The notes under the pieces: model-generated
What the model was told of the DNA's origin: nothing
Seen by the model: the letters and a program-made list of their open reading frames with translations, nothing else
Database searches by the model: none
In this document: one piece after another, positions 33,937 through 44,909 of the stretch
Position numbering within the stretch: position 1 is the stretch's first letter
Layout of the letters: each line of letters starts with the position of its first letter
NCBI RefSeq assembly: GCF_030272615.1
Contig: NC_081413.1
Span: forward strand, 183,096,951-183,160,950
DNA: 64,000 nucleotides
From: Cryptomeria japonica
Taxonomy: Eukaryota; Streptophyta; Pinopsida; Cupressales; Cupressaceae
Direction: 5' to 3'
Translations under genes and position numbers: made by a program

Positions 33937-35150
33937 TCTTCATTTAGAGTTTTTGGGAGTGCGGATTGGGCATTTATTATAGATGTACAAAGAAAAGCTA
34001 TTGAGAGGAAGAGCTAACCACTGATCTTTGCTATCTACTATGAGGATTCTACAACATACAAGTTATTTGATCCTATTTCTAGAGAGGTCTTGTTTCAGCG
34101 AGATGTCCAATTTGATGAGCAGTATCCTCTGATGGACTCTCCATCACTAGCTTCTCTATCACTTCCTACTCCTTCATTTCTTGAGAATTCTTTATCTTCT
34201 AAGTATAAGGAATATGTTCCAGTTCAACCCCACCACCTATCTCTCCACTTCCTAAGTGGGCCCATAGTACTATTGATGCAACTAGAGATTGGGTAGGTGA
34301 TCCTTTAGATTCTCGTCACACTCATTCATAGAGTTGTTGGGTCTCTCTTGTTGGTTAGGATTTTTTTTATGGATCCTCATAAGTTTTTAGATACGGTAGG
34401 TATTCCTCAATGGGATCAGGTTATGGTAGAGGATTATTCTTCACTGATGAAGAACCACACTTGAGATCTTGTTCGTCTTGTTAAGGGGAGAAAGTTGGCA
34501 CAATTAAAGTGGGTGTATCATACCAAGTATGTTGAAAATGGTTCCATTGATAAGTATAAGGCTTGTCTTGTTGCTAAGGGGTTTTCACAGGTTAAGGGCA
34601 TTGGTTATTTTGATACTTTTGCTTATGTTGCCAAGATGGATTGTATTTGCCTGTTACTTTCTCTTGTAGCTTCACAAGGATGGTCAATTTATCAAATGGA
34701 TGTGAAGAGTTCCTTCTTGCATCGTGATTTTCATGAGGAGATCTATATGAAATAGCCATAGAGTTTTGTGAAGGACTCTTCACTTGTTTGCGGGATTCAA
34801 TGTTCATGGTATGGTCTTAAACAGCCCCCTAGGACTTGGTATGAGAATATGGACACATTCTTTATTTCTACTAGTCTCACACGTTGCCATTCCGATCCCA
34901 TAGTTTACACTCAGCATTAGGAGGGAGATATTTTGATATTGGTGTTATATGTGGATGATTTGATTCTTATTGGTAGTCCTTCTTCCATGATTCAGAGTGT
35001 GTAGAGAGCATTGATGGAGTAGTTCAATATGATAGATCTTGGTCTTCTGTATTACTTCCTTTGTCTTTAGGTTACTTAGTCTTTAGATTTGATTTCCATT
35101 TGTCAGTAGAAGTATTCTCTTCATATGCTTCAAATATTTCACATGCTTGA
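33937..35150 (+). pseudogene. Copia integrase C-terminus and reverse transcriptase
   Basis: The host copia resumes with SSFRVFGSADWAF, YKLFDPISREVLFQRDVQFDE (integrase C-terminal GKE-type region) and a Ser/Pro-rich linker. The RT follows from about 34480: LAQLKWVYHTKY, KYKACLVAKGFSQ, YQMDVKSSFLH, CSWYGLKQPPRTWY and an intact LYVDDLILIG catalytic box near 34950. It ends with SLHMLQIFHMLD at about 35150. Stops occur at about 34755, 34918, 35002, 35023 and 35068. RNase H is missing. Confidence 0.88.
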
Positions 35151-36712
35151 TTGAAAGGGATTTCCCCATGATATATCTTGTGTTTATTGTTAATATATTT
35201 GTACATTGTATATCTCCTTCTATAGGTGTTTCTTATCATGTAATAGTTTATGATTTGTGAGAAAATTTGCATTATCTCCCCCACTAGATTAGTTTTAGGA
35301 AGTATTTTCCACACCTTAGATTCCTTTCATTTCAAAGACACCTTCAAATAAAGGAACCCCCTTCATTCAAAGGTGTCTTCTAACGAAGACCCCAAATTTT
35401 CACATTACACCCCTCACTACAAATTTTTATATATTTTTGGCTTTCAAATATTGAGTTGAAGGTCCAAATAGAATCAACTTGATAAACCAAGTTGCAATAT
35501 CAGAGTCCTCAAAATGAGCTTTCCAACAAGTATAATTTTAATATATTTTGATTTTATTATGAATTTACTTTTTTAGTTTTATTGAACATAGCTTTTTCAC
35601 CAGACATCAACTTATGTTCTACACGTGGAAAAATAGTAAATTACTCAAAAAAAATGAAAAATATCTATGCACTAGGGATTGATGTCCTTGTTCCAATAAA
35701 AAAATTGAATTTTGATACATAAAAAATGATTTATGCATGACATCATACACCTATGTCTATATTATAATTGGTTTGACTTACAAACTTAAGTAAAAAATGT
35801 CAACAAACTATTATGAAACCAAATGCTAGCATTAGATATCAATGTTACACATCTAAATTTACAAAAAAAAAAAATGAATCCTCTGTAGAAAAAAAGTGAT
35901 GTGCGAGATCATACACATCACTTTAAAAAAATGTCGTTTACTATTAAAAACTAGTTGTCAAACAACACATAAAATAATTTCCAATTTAATTCCAAATTAA
36001 AAAAATATATATCTCACAAATCACTAGTTTGCATCATCTTGAAATTCTTAATGATTTGGCTATTATAGGTGTGAGAAAGTGAAGATTTAGTTCAAAATAT
36101 TGATTTCAATGCCAACTTTGGCCAAACAGTGTGACGCATTATTGTGGGATCATCCTAGATACCATCTAATAAATATGGAGGTGCTGAAATATTCATCGAG
36201 ACATTAATAAGGGAAACCCACCAAAAATTTCTTGTTGTGATTAGAGTGGCTAGAAAAAACAAAATTTTAGTCTTTGGGACTACCTCTATCTCATCTCAAA
36301 TTCATCATTTGGCTCAAACCATTATCGAACTATTATGGGGCACTTGTGCTCTCATTGGATTTTGTGTGGGGTTAAGATGGTGCTTATATATTGATAATAT
36401 AACTATTATGAATAAATAAAAAGACAATGTTCCAAGTATAAGGTGGGACTATATTCAGGTTTATTTGTAATGTCGCATGCCAACCAACTAGGGTATTAAC
36501 CAAGTGACCCATTATTTTTTAAAAGAATAACATTGATAAATAAGATAGGGCATTGACATGCCAAACTATATAGTAATGTGCATACTAGTGTAGTGTTAAT
36601 TTATATCACACACACATACATCACCACATGCCATGAAGACGGAACATGTGGAAGACTCAAGAAGAGAAGATATCAAATTTGGGAACATGTGGAATACTCA
36701 ATAACCCAAGAT
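35151..36712. other. Intergenic AT-rich DNA
   Basis: No coding region can be supported. The copia host ends abruptly at the left edge. A block near 35325-35395 shares CCTTCATTCAAAGG-like motifs with 21970-22140. Confidence 0.4.
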
Positions 36713-37717
36713 GGTATCAAAGTTGACCTAACTCTAATACCTTGAGAAGGGTAGTATCGAATTTGATCCAAATTTGATACCCTAAAAGAGACAGTATAAG
36801 AGTTGTCCCAAATGTAATAACCTAAAAGAGATGGTATTAGAGTTTACCCAAGTTTGATACTCCAAAAAAGTAGTAATGAATTTTTCCTAACTCTAATGAA
36901 TCAAAAGAGGCTATTATATCAGAGTATGCATAACTTCAATACTCAAAAAGGGTGATATCAATCTTGGCCCAACTCTAATACCCTAAAGTAAGTAGTATAA
37001 GAGTTTACCTAACTTTGGTACCCAAAAAGGGTAGTATTGGAGTTGGCCCAACTATAATACACAAAAAAGAACTAGTCTCAAATTCAACCTAACTTTGATA
37101 CTATAAAACGCTAGCATTAGAGTTGGCCCAATTTTAATACCATAAAATAAGCAGTATTAGAGCTATATTAATTTCAATATTTGGAAAGGCTAATATTGTA
37201 TTCAAGCTAACTTCAATTCCATGAAGTAAGGGGTATCAATATTGAGCTCTTGAAAGTGTAGGTATTAGATTTGGCCAACTTTGATATTCAAATGAAGTAA
37301 TATTAGGGTTTCCCTAACTTTGATAACCAAAAGGACCTAGATATCAGAGATAACCGAACTCTAATAACCTAAAGAAAGTATATAAAACTTGGCCTAACTT
37401 TGACACCTGGAATGGTTGGTATTGGATTTGGCCTAAATTTGATAACAAAATGAGTTGGTATTAGAGTTTCCCAACTTTGATACCGTAAAGGAAGAAGTAT
37501 TAGATTCAACCTAATTTCAATACCTCAAAATGTTAGAGTTGGCCTAACTATAATACCCTAAAGAAAATGGTATTGGAGTTGGTCATACTCTAATACTTAA
37601 AATAGAAGTATCAAATTTTTTCACAACTATGATACCCCAAAGGAATAAACATTGGAGTTAGTCTAACTTTGATACTTGAAAGGGATAGTATTAAAGTTGG
37701 TCCAACTCTAATACCTT
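36713..37717. repeat. 40-bp minisatellite of imperfect palindromes, about 25 units
   Basis: GTAT-type unit starts fall at 36714, 36754, 36794, 36834 and 36873, a 40-bp period, and degenerate copies continue to 37717. Each unit is an imperfect hairpin of about 27 bp plus a spacer close to CCTAAAAGAGA. For example GTATTAAAGTTGG with CCAACTCTAATAC at 37688-37714 pairs at 12 of 13 positions, and GTATTGGAGTTGG with CCAACTATAATAC at 37034-37060 pairs at 11 of 13. Units differ by substitutions and small indels, so the array is old. Confidence 0.88.
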
Positions 37718-39180
37718 TCCTCTTAGCCTAAAATCAAAGCTACGAAGACACAAAAGAAATAAAAGACTTTAACTTATATGGATGAAGTATAGAATTCATA
37801 TTTTAGAGATGGAAATGCTAGTGTGATGAGTATATAGCAATATTAATATTGATATATGGTCAAAGAAATAAATATATCCAAACCATTATGTGTGTAGTTT
37901 ATATTCCTTCCACACAAGAAGTCTCAAAATAAAGCTATAGTTATAGAAGGGGATGGAATTCTTCTAAATTATACATGTTAGGATATGCTATAATGTAATA
38001 AAATAAATGGTAATTAGTATATTTCTATTTTAAGAATGATCTAGACCGCTACAAGTCCCCAATGGTGGTTCAAGACCATCCAGCTACATGTTGTTGGGAT
38101 TTTCAAGATCAACAAGAAAAAAATGGTGCATGAGGTGGTAAGTTTTCATGGGATGATGATCCATGTGGTCATGACAATGATCCTCTATGTAATGCATGAC
38201 ACTACCTAAATGGTCAATAGAGGAATTTTAGTGACAATATATGTCCCCTATAGTTATTTGTGTCTATAGATGCAAGAAATATTGGGAAAACAAAAAATAG
38301 TGCATGAATATAAATGTAAACTATAAGTATGTTTGTAAATCATGTAAAATTATGACTTTATAAATGTATTATGTAATAATCATGTATATCATGATTAAGT
38401 ATACAAATTTCATGTGGGTTGGAGTTAAAAATGTAAGTTATATAGGATAGTAAGAAAGACCCATTCCCCCAAGGTGGTGGGATAAGAACACAATGGAAAA
38501 ATAGAAAAAAGAGGTACTTAGTGGTAATCATGATTCTAGTTAGAAATAATTTAATGTGGGGAAAGGAATGACTCCTCCAATAAAAATGATGGCACCAAGA
38601 TTGATGTAACAATACAATGCTAAGAAGGAGAAGATATGATATCCTTGATATAAAGGTATACTAGCATGTAAATTATATAGTGGTGCTCACATATGATTGT
38701 ATGAACTTGGTTGATTCCACCTTGATATCAACATAATTATGGTTCTTATCTTCATCAAGTATATCATCATTTGTGCAACAAAAGTCCTAAAATTTCTCTT
38801 CCTATATTTATCTATATTTTTCTCTTTTTTCCCTTTCCTTTTCAATTGCTTATCTTTATTATTGGTATTTCTTTGTGTTGGGTATAAATATATTATCAAT
38901 AAGTGTAAGATTATGCACTTCTTTTCTTATCCATTCCTATTCATTCAATTGTCATGTAGGCATATAGTGTATGCATAATTTCATAAATATATTGAATTAA
39001 TAAATAATCCCATATAAACATACAATATTATACATCAGAAAAAAATGTATTCACAACATATTCATATAGGCATACAATGAACAATACTTTAGTAAAATAA
39101 AAAACATGTGTACAAGAAAACCATATAGAAATACAATAAATCCATAATTTAGTTATTCCTACTATACTAGGATAGAATAT
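37718..39180. other. Intergenic AT-rich DNA
   Basis: No feature can be supported. A T-rich stretch on the plus strand (38790-38900) gives a low-complexity hydrophobic open frame that I do not accept as a gene. Confidence 0.4.
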
Positions 39181-39810
39181 TTGATGACTCTTTGTCTGTC
39201 AGGAAGATGGAGAGGCAACCAACGTCTATTAATTTTGAATCCACTAACTTGACCTCCTCTCTAAGCATTTTTAGATGTCTACCTAATACAATAAAAAATT
39301 ATACACATTAATATAGAAAAAAAATACAATAAATAATAAGTGAATAGTCACTTACCACAAGCTAATAATCTATGTTAATATTGTGTTGCTTCTCTTCATT
39401 TGTCTAAGGGGTGGGTACATGAACTGAAGTTATTGACCCCTATGAAAAGAATCAAGAAACAAATAGATGAAAGATGAATATCTTTTAAATGTACACTAAG
39501 AGATGTGTGATAAAAAAGAAATAGGTAACAAAATTTACTAATCTGGCTCATACCTATACCAAAGGCATTAAAGAAAATTACCACAACAATGGTCACCTCC
39601 ATTGTGCAATGAATATTTGTAGGAGTTTGAACTAATTTCATCAACTAAAAATAGAACAACATTAGTTTACAAAAATCTACCTCATATTATTTAGAAACGT
39701 TGTGAATCTTAAAAATAGTGAAACTTACCTTAATGAGAACTTACCATACACTCACTACCACCAATGGGTCTTGATGTTGAAGGTCCAACATCCACCTATT
39801 CATCATCAAA
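39181..39810 (-). pseudogene. Possible multi-exon gene relic, unidentified
   Basis: Minus-strand segments with splice-like borders lie close together. One reads VDVGPSTSRPIGGSECM (39808-39746) between GAATAG and GTAAGTTC. A second reads LMKLVQTPTNIHCTMEV and continues to FNAFGIG (39646-39555), ending at GTATGAG. A third (39432-39350) lies between TTTCATAG and GTAAGTGA but contains two TAG codons. A last one reads RHLKMLREEVKLVDSKLIDV (about 39285-39185) to a TAG stop. I do not recognise the family. AG/GT borders in AT-rich DNA are common by chance, so this is a suggestion only. Confidence 0.3.
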
Positions 39811-40879
39811 TGTGAATTTTAATATTAACATTCATATAAGAAAAATAAATTACATGTAGCATATTACTATTTCTTTACAAATTGCATATCTATAGGCTCG
39901 ACATGATCACATCAATAAGAGTTGAAGGGTTAACAAATGTAGATTTACACTTTGATCATAAAATTTCATTACATAATATTTTTTGTATTAATTTTAATTC
40001 CTTATAGATTAATATAGTTAATTTTAAATTTAAAAGTAAATATAATAAATTCCATAACCTTTTTAAAAATTACTTTTCAATCAATTCCAAATACATGCTA
40101 TCTAGCAAATAATCCATGAACACCGTGTCATCCAATATGGTTGTGTCTTACTCCTAGCATCATGCATCATAAGAATCCTTAGACCTATAATAGTATACTA
40201 ATCCATAGTAGTAAAAAATTTAAGGTGACCATTGAGGCCTAAGATCCTTCCTTGTGTCACCCTATACAAAAGGCCTACTATATTGTAACAAGGTTTATGT
40301 GATATAGATTTGATGGATTCTAATGTCTCCACCTCAAAACTCTCCTTCAAAATATAAGGGATCATCATATGTTGAATTTATATCCTAGCCAAAGGTCTTT
40401 ATGGATAGTACTAAGCACAATTTATCTCATCTCTATCCTATCTAGAGAATTTTCCTCTACCTATAAAGTCATGCACATAAAAATAATTCAATATCTCATT
40501 AAGAAAAAAATCATAATAGATTTTCACTAGAAAATACTATAGGACCTAGTTATTGTTGCATGGAGGATAGTCGAAAATTATCCATCACCTTTCTCAAAAA
40601 TTATCCCTTATTCCTTGGTGTTGGCAGTAATGAATATAGAATCAATTAAAAGTTGTATACATGGGTGTATTGATTTTTTGATCAACAAAAAATGTACACA
40701 TTATATTTCAAAATTTTCTTCTTTAATTTCCCTTATTTTTGATTAAAGGATAAAGCACATTTTGAAGGGACCCAAAATCCTATTTACAAAATGTTGCCAT
40801 CAGGATAAACATAGAAAACTAGGAGCCAACCAACAACACACAAAAGGAAAAAACACAACAAAAAGAGAGATAGCAAAAA
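39811..40879. other. Intergenic DNA
   Basis: No gene can be supported. Short minus-strand coding-like fragments near 40080-40420 (for example DDTVFMDYLL followed by SMYLELIEK in another reading) may belong to the same relic as 39181-39810, but are interrupted too often to assign. Confidence 0.3.
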
Positions 40880-41950
40880 AATAATTAATTTTCTTCAACA
40901 TTTCAACATCTTCAAGCTCTTGCTAGTAGAAGTTCTAGAGATTAGCAAAATCCAGCAGCTCATTCCTCTCATCTTGGATCAAATTATTCCTACTCTCCCT
41001 CATGCAAGCACTAGAACCTTTCTCTATATTTTGAATGACCTCTTTTCCCTTGTCCTTAGGAGGATGGACTTCATTCTAATTCCCAGTCATGAAAGTATCA
41101 AAAAATTTCTCATCTCTAAGTTCATTCAACTTCTTAGTTAGGATCCTGATGTTTGCAATATTCTAAATTGAGCAATGGTTGATCTAGAGAACCCTTTCAT
41201 GGTTATGGTAAAATTTTTGCACATTTTCCTCTAGGATTTTAATCCTAGTGTCATGATTAGCTTTCAATATGGAAGTCTCATTTGTCATAGCATCCAAATT
41301 AAAGTAAATTCATTTTAAATTGAAAGAGGACTTGGATCTCTCCTCAATCCTACTAGAATTAGGATCAATATTTGAATGAATGGATGTAATCTTAACATTA
41401 ATCTTGTTAATCTCCAAAAAAACCATTTTAATCATTTTAATTGACTTGTCACTCCTTTACACACTAGAACTAAGACATCATACACAACTTCCCTATTATT
41501 ATGGAGGTAAGAAAATTCCTCTAAAAGAACTATACAAGTGATGCTTTTCTCCTTCCTTAAATTACCAAAATTTGAATCTTTTTTAGCTTGGTATTCTCCC
41601 ATTTTATATTTTCCTTTGCCTTTATCTCTTTGTTGCTCTTCCCCCCTTTTCACCTTACTCTTATCAATAGTTTATTTGATATTATCTCCAACTTATTCTA
41701 GTTTCTCTACATCCTTCCTCAGTCTTTGTCCCCATTCAGAGACTATTGTTATCCTTGGTTTTGAACTTTCAATCATCTTTGTCAAAAGAGACTCTTGGCT
41801 TACCCCATTTACTAATTCTCACAATTTGTTGACTAAGTTGTGGAGTTCAAAGTTTAATTTTTGTGGTCCTAAAGTGCTAAAAATCGCCGATTTCATGAAC
41901 TTCCTTTTTGGAAATATCGTCATCAGTCATAAATAGTGTCAAGGTCTTTA
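40880..41950 (-). pseudogene. Degraded coding relic rich in Lys/Glu, unidentified
   Basis: One minus-strand frame stays mostly open from about 41900 to 41432: FELHNLVNKL, VNGVSQESLLTKMIESSKPR, VSEWGQRLRKDVEKLE, KVKRGEEQQRDKGKGKYKMG and NREVVYDVLVLVCKG, with three stops (two where Gln is plausible). The composition looks like a charged, partly helical protein. I do not recognise it, and it could be the tail of a mobile-element protein. Confidence 0.3.
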
Positions 41951-42599
41951 AAGTGAAATAGTCAGAGCAATCTTGAACCTTGACATTGTTTCTTAAGTTC
42001 TAAAAACCCCTGATTGGCTGACTACCCTTGAAAGCTCACTTATTTGTGTCAGTTGCATTGAGAAAGTTTTAAAAATTGCAACTCACCCAATCACATTAAA
42101 TGTGTCTTGTCACCCAAGTTGGTGGTGCTTTGGTTGGTAATTCTTTGATCTTTGTACAATAGATTGGGAACCCTTGCGGCTACCCAACCACATGGGATTT
42201 TACATTTTTTGAGAAGTAATATGCTCAAAGATATGGGGGTTAAATATCCTTAATGATAGATTAGGTGGCTAAAGCATGTAAAGTTGCTGACATGATTTTT
42301 GAAGACAAATGATATTATTTTTCTATCAAAATTTAATGAGTTGATGGCCTTGTACATAAGTGAAAGGCGGCAGATTTTGGAAGTCATCCTTTCTTTAGGG
42401 ATTAGTCAAAAAATGGTAAGTTGGTAGACTAGTGTGTTTTTGGAGAAGTAGGAACTCTATAATTTTAATTATTTTCATTTTAGAATCTCTTGGGCCAACA
42501 TTCAATATGGATTATTCTCTCTGCTTGAGACAATATGGTGTTTCCTCATGAAGATCATCTTCCCATAGCTTAACTTGATTTAAATTGGTTTGAAATAGA
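41951..42599. other. Intergenic DNA
   Basis: Nothing supportable is seen here. Confidence 0.4.
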
Positions 42600-43480
42600 G
42601 CAAGAAGATATTTTTTCTCAATTGAACTAAGTTGCGTGGAGAGAAAAGGCCAATTATCCTGAATATACAAGGATAACTTCCTTTTTGGAGATGAAGAGAG
42701 GTGAGCTGATGTTCACAACCATCTTCTATAGAGAGAAATTATTGTAGCTATAAATCCTGCACTTGAGGTAAATTAATCCAATGCATACCCAAATCTGACA
42801 TGGTACAAGATGGTTCTACGAAGTGAAGCCATCACTCCTCTACTCCAACCCGACCTAATATTGGTTAAAGACCCATAGGAGGACATTATTTCTGGACTGA
42901 CTACCTTGACTTGGGCATGTAAAATGAGCTATGTAGAATATTTGAGGGTTATCTTTGTGTTGGAAGAAGAAGAGGAAAAGGCTAAAATGCATGATGCCGA
43001 GCTCCATTTAGCTATCTTAGCGGAAAGGAACCCTACACCTCTCGTTAATTCAATAGTGTTTTCTCCAATCTATTAGTTCTTGTTTATCTCTCATTTTGGG
43101 AAATAATGAGTCATCCTTGAGTTATCTTAGAGTGACAAATTTGTCAACCAACAACTATGACCATATTCCAAATCTTCTTCAACCAAGACATGGTTATCCA
43201 GTTGTTGCACTATTGAGGAATGATGAGAGATCAGACTATTGGTTGAAACGATGTGTATACAGAAAGAAGAAGCTAACATAACCAATGATAGATGATGATG
43301 GATTAAAGTATCCTACATATTTAGTTTTTGTTGTTAGAACTTGGTTTCATAAATCTATGATTAGAAATAATGGCATACCTGCATTTGAAGACTATGAGAA
43401 ACACAAAACCATTGTCATGTATTTGTACCTTGTTATAGCTCAACAAATATTAAGTTTTCAAAGCATCATTTGAAACCGAG
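42600..43480 (+). pseudogene. Frameshifted coding relic, unidentified
   Basis: Three plus-strand blocks in different frames look like one decayed protein. The first is FEIEQEDIFSQLN with WREKANYPEYTRITSFLEMK near 42595-42700. The second is an acidic block near 42777-43074 (YKMVLRSEAITPLLQPDLIL, KMSYVEYLRVIFVLEEEEEK, AELHLAILAERNPTPLV). The third is 43096-43473 with a single TAA at 43279-43281 (LSYLRVTNLSTNNYDHIP, RSDYWLKRCVYRKKKLT, GLKYPTYLVFVVRTWFHKS). No known family is recognised. Confidence 0.35.
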
Positions 43481-43798
43481 GATGAAATAACTATGGAAAC
43501 TTAGTAGTGTTAATCATGAAGTAAAACTGGATACTCTAAAGCTAAGAGATGACCCTTTAGGCACACTTGAGTAGCATATCTAACTTGTACCATATTATAA
43601 TTTCCATGTCTTATTGATAGTCATGTTTAATTTTAACCATTGCTAAGTGTAACATATGCCAAGGTTTATGTTTCGCTTACCAATTATTAATAAATGTAAG
43701 TCTTTTTGGTGGACAATACTATTATGTAAACATTTTGCTTAAACATTATGGATACATTCAATGTAATTTCTAAGGAGGTATCTTCTTGATATACTTTT

Positions 43799-44695
43799 TG
43801 TTGGAACACAATGAATCCAAGAACACTGAGAGGGGGGTGTGAATTAGTGTTCTACCGGTAATATAATATTTTACCTTATTACAACATACACATATAAATC
43901 ATTAAATGAAGAAACATATAACATGAAGTAAATAAACCAGCCACATGAATGAACACCATAACACACTGAATTTTATACGTGGAAAACCTCAAAGAGTAAA
44001 AACCATGGTGGGATTTTTTACCCACAATATCAATTCACTGGCCATATGAAAGATATTACATAGTATGGCGGCCTGCACATGCAGGAAGGCACACTTCTCA
44101 ACACAAAAGAGTCTCACCGGCTACAAGCTTATGTTAAGATAAAATAGTAATGGTGAAATCACAAAATGCATCTGCAATGCAAAAAAGAGTTTCGGTTATA
44201 GCTCTGTTCTATACCAGTTCATAAACCTTGAACCCTTTTACCGGTATCGCCTTTCCTCCAAGAATTATTTACAAACCATCTACAAATCATTGCATGATAT
44301 AACTTTCACATACAAATGACCTACTTACATATCCTTCGCACCACACTATTCTGCTTCCTTGTCATATCACAAAATGACCTAATAAACTGACTTATATACC
44401 CTTTACAAACAATATGCCTTATGTCGGCTTACAATACATTACAAAAGATATTCAATGTCATATCTATACAATAGTTACAAAATGATTTTACAAATAAAAC
44501 CTTTCAGATTCCAAACAGATGTCGGCTCCACTGAAGTGTTGGATGTCGGTGTCGGTGCCAGTGTCGATGATGACCCTGAATACTCCAATGTTGGTATCTA
44601 TCGGTGTATGCCTCCAAATGCTGGTATATTCCTTCTATAGAATCTTGTTTCCATCAATGACAACATATGAATCCAATGAGTGTCAATTGCCAACA
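43799..44695 (-). repeat. 3' LTR
   Basis: On the plus strand it starts TGTTGGAACAC and ends TTGCCAACA (897 bp). It is the same family as 18115-19024 and 51222-52083. The G-tract has shrunk to 6 G here (GAGAGGGGGGTG). Confidence 0.9.
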
Positions 44696-44696
44696 A

Positions 44697-44867
44697 TCTC
44701 CCCCTTTGGCATTGGTGGCAACACTCATGTGAAAAATGGATTCCCTGTTGGTTCAACTAAAACATGCTCCCCCTGAGTTGATTGACTATGTTTGCAATAT
44801 ACTCTCTATCTGATATCCTCCCCTAGGATTATATACATATTTTTCACATACATATAATCCTCCTTTG
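44697..44867 (-). promoter_or_regulatory. Polypurine tract and auxiliary copies
   Basis: Minus-strand AAAGGGGGAGA adjoins the LTR at 44697-44708. CAGGGGGAG lies at 44766-44776 and a decayed AAAGGAGGA at 44857-44867. Spacing is nearly the same as in the truncated copy at 19026-19200. Confidence 0.72.
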
Positions 44868-44909
44868 GCATCAATGCCAAAGACCGATGAAATAATTGTT
44901 ATAGATTAC

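Larger units (their letters stand above)
23883..35150 (+). mobile_element. Decayed Ty1/copia element split by two nested insertions
   Basis: The host element reads 5' LTR, primer site TGGTATCAGAGC, gag, zinc-knuckle remnant, protease remnant, integrase, and reverse transcriptase. It ends near 35150 inside the C-terminal RT connection. RNase H and the 3' LTR are missing. Two younger elements lie inside the integrase codons, at 26119-27356 and 27753-33931, each with a 5-bp duplication of host DNA. Removing them restores an uninterrupted copia integrase order on either side (FYKC to WVYFLK, and VKPNV to SSFRVFGS), which proves the nesting. Confidence 0.9.

Noticed and set aside
36713-37717. CRISPR-like regular repeats
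   Set aside because: Units are contiguous and degenerate, with a repeated 11-bp spacer instead of unique spacers, and the context is plant nuclear DNA.
38739-38978. Small membrane protein on the plus strand
   Set aside because: It comes from a T-rich stretch, with no start context, homology or conservation.
41538-41936. 132-residue plus-strand open frame rich in Ser/Phe/Leu
   Set aside because: The opposite strand has the better coding-like composition, and this frame is its antisense.
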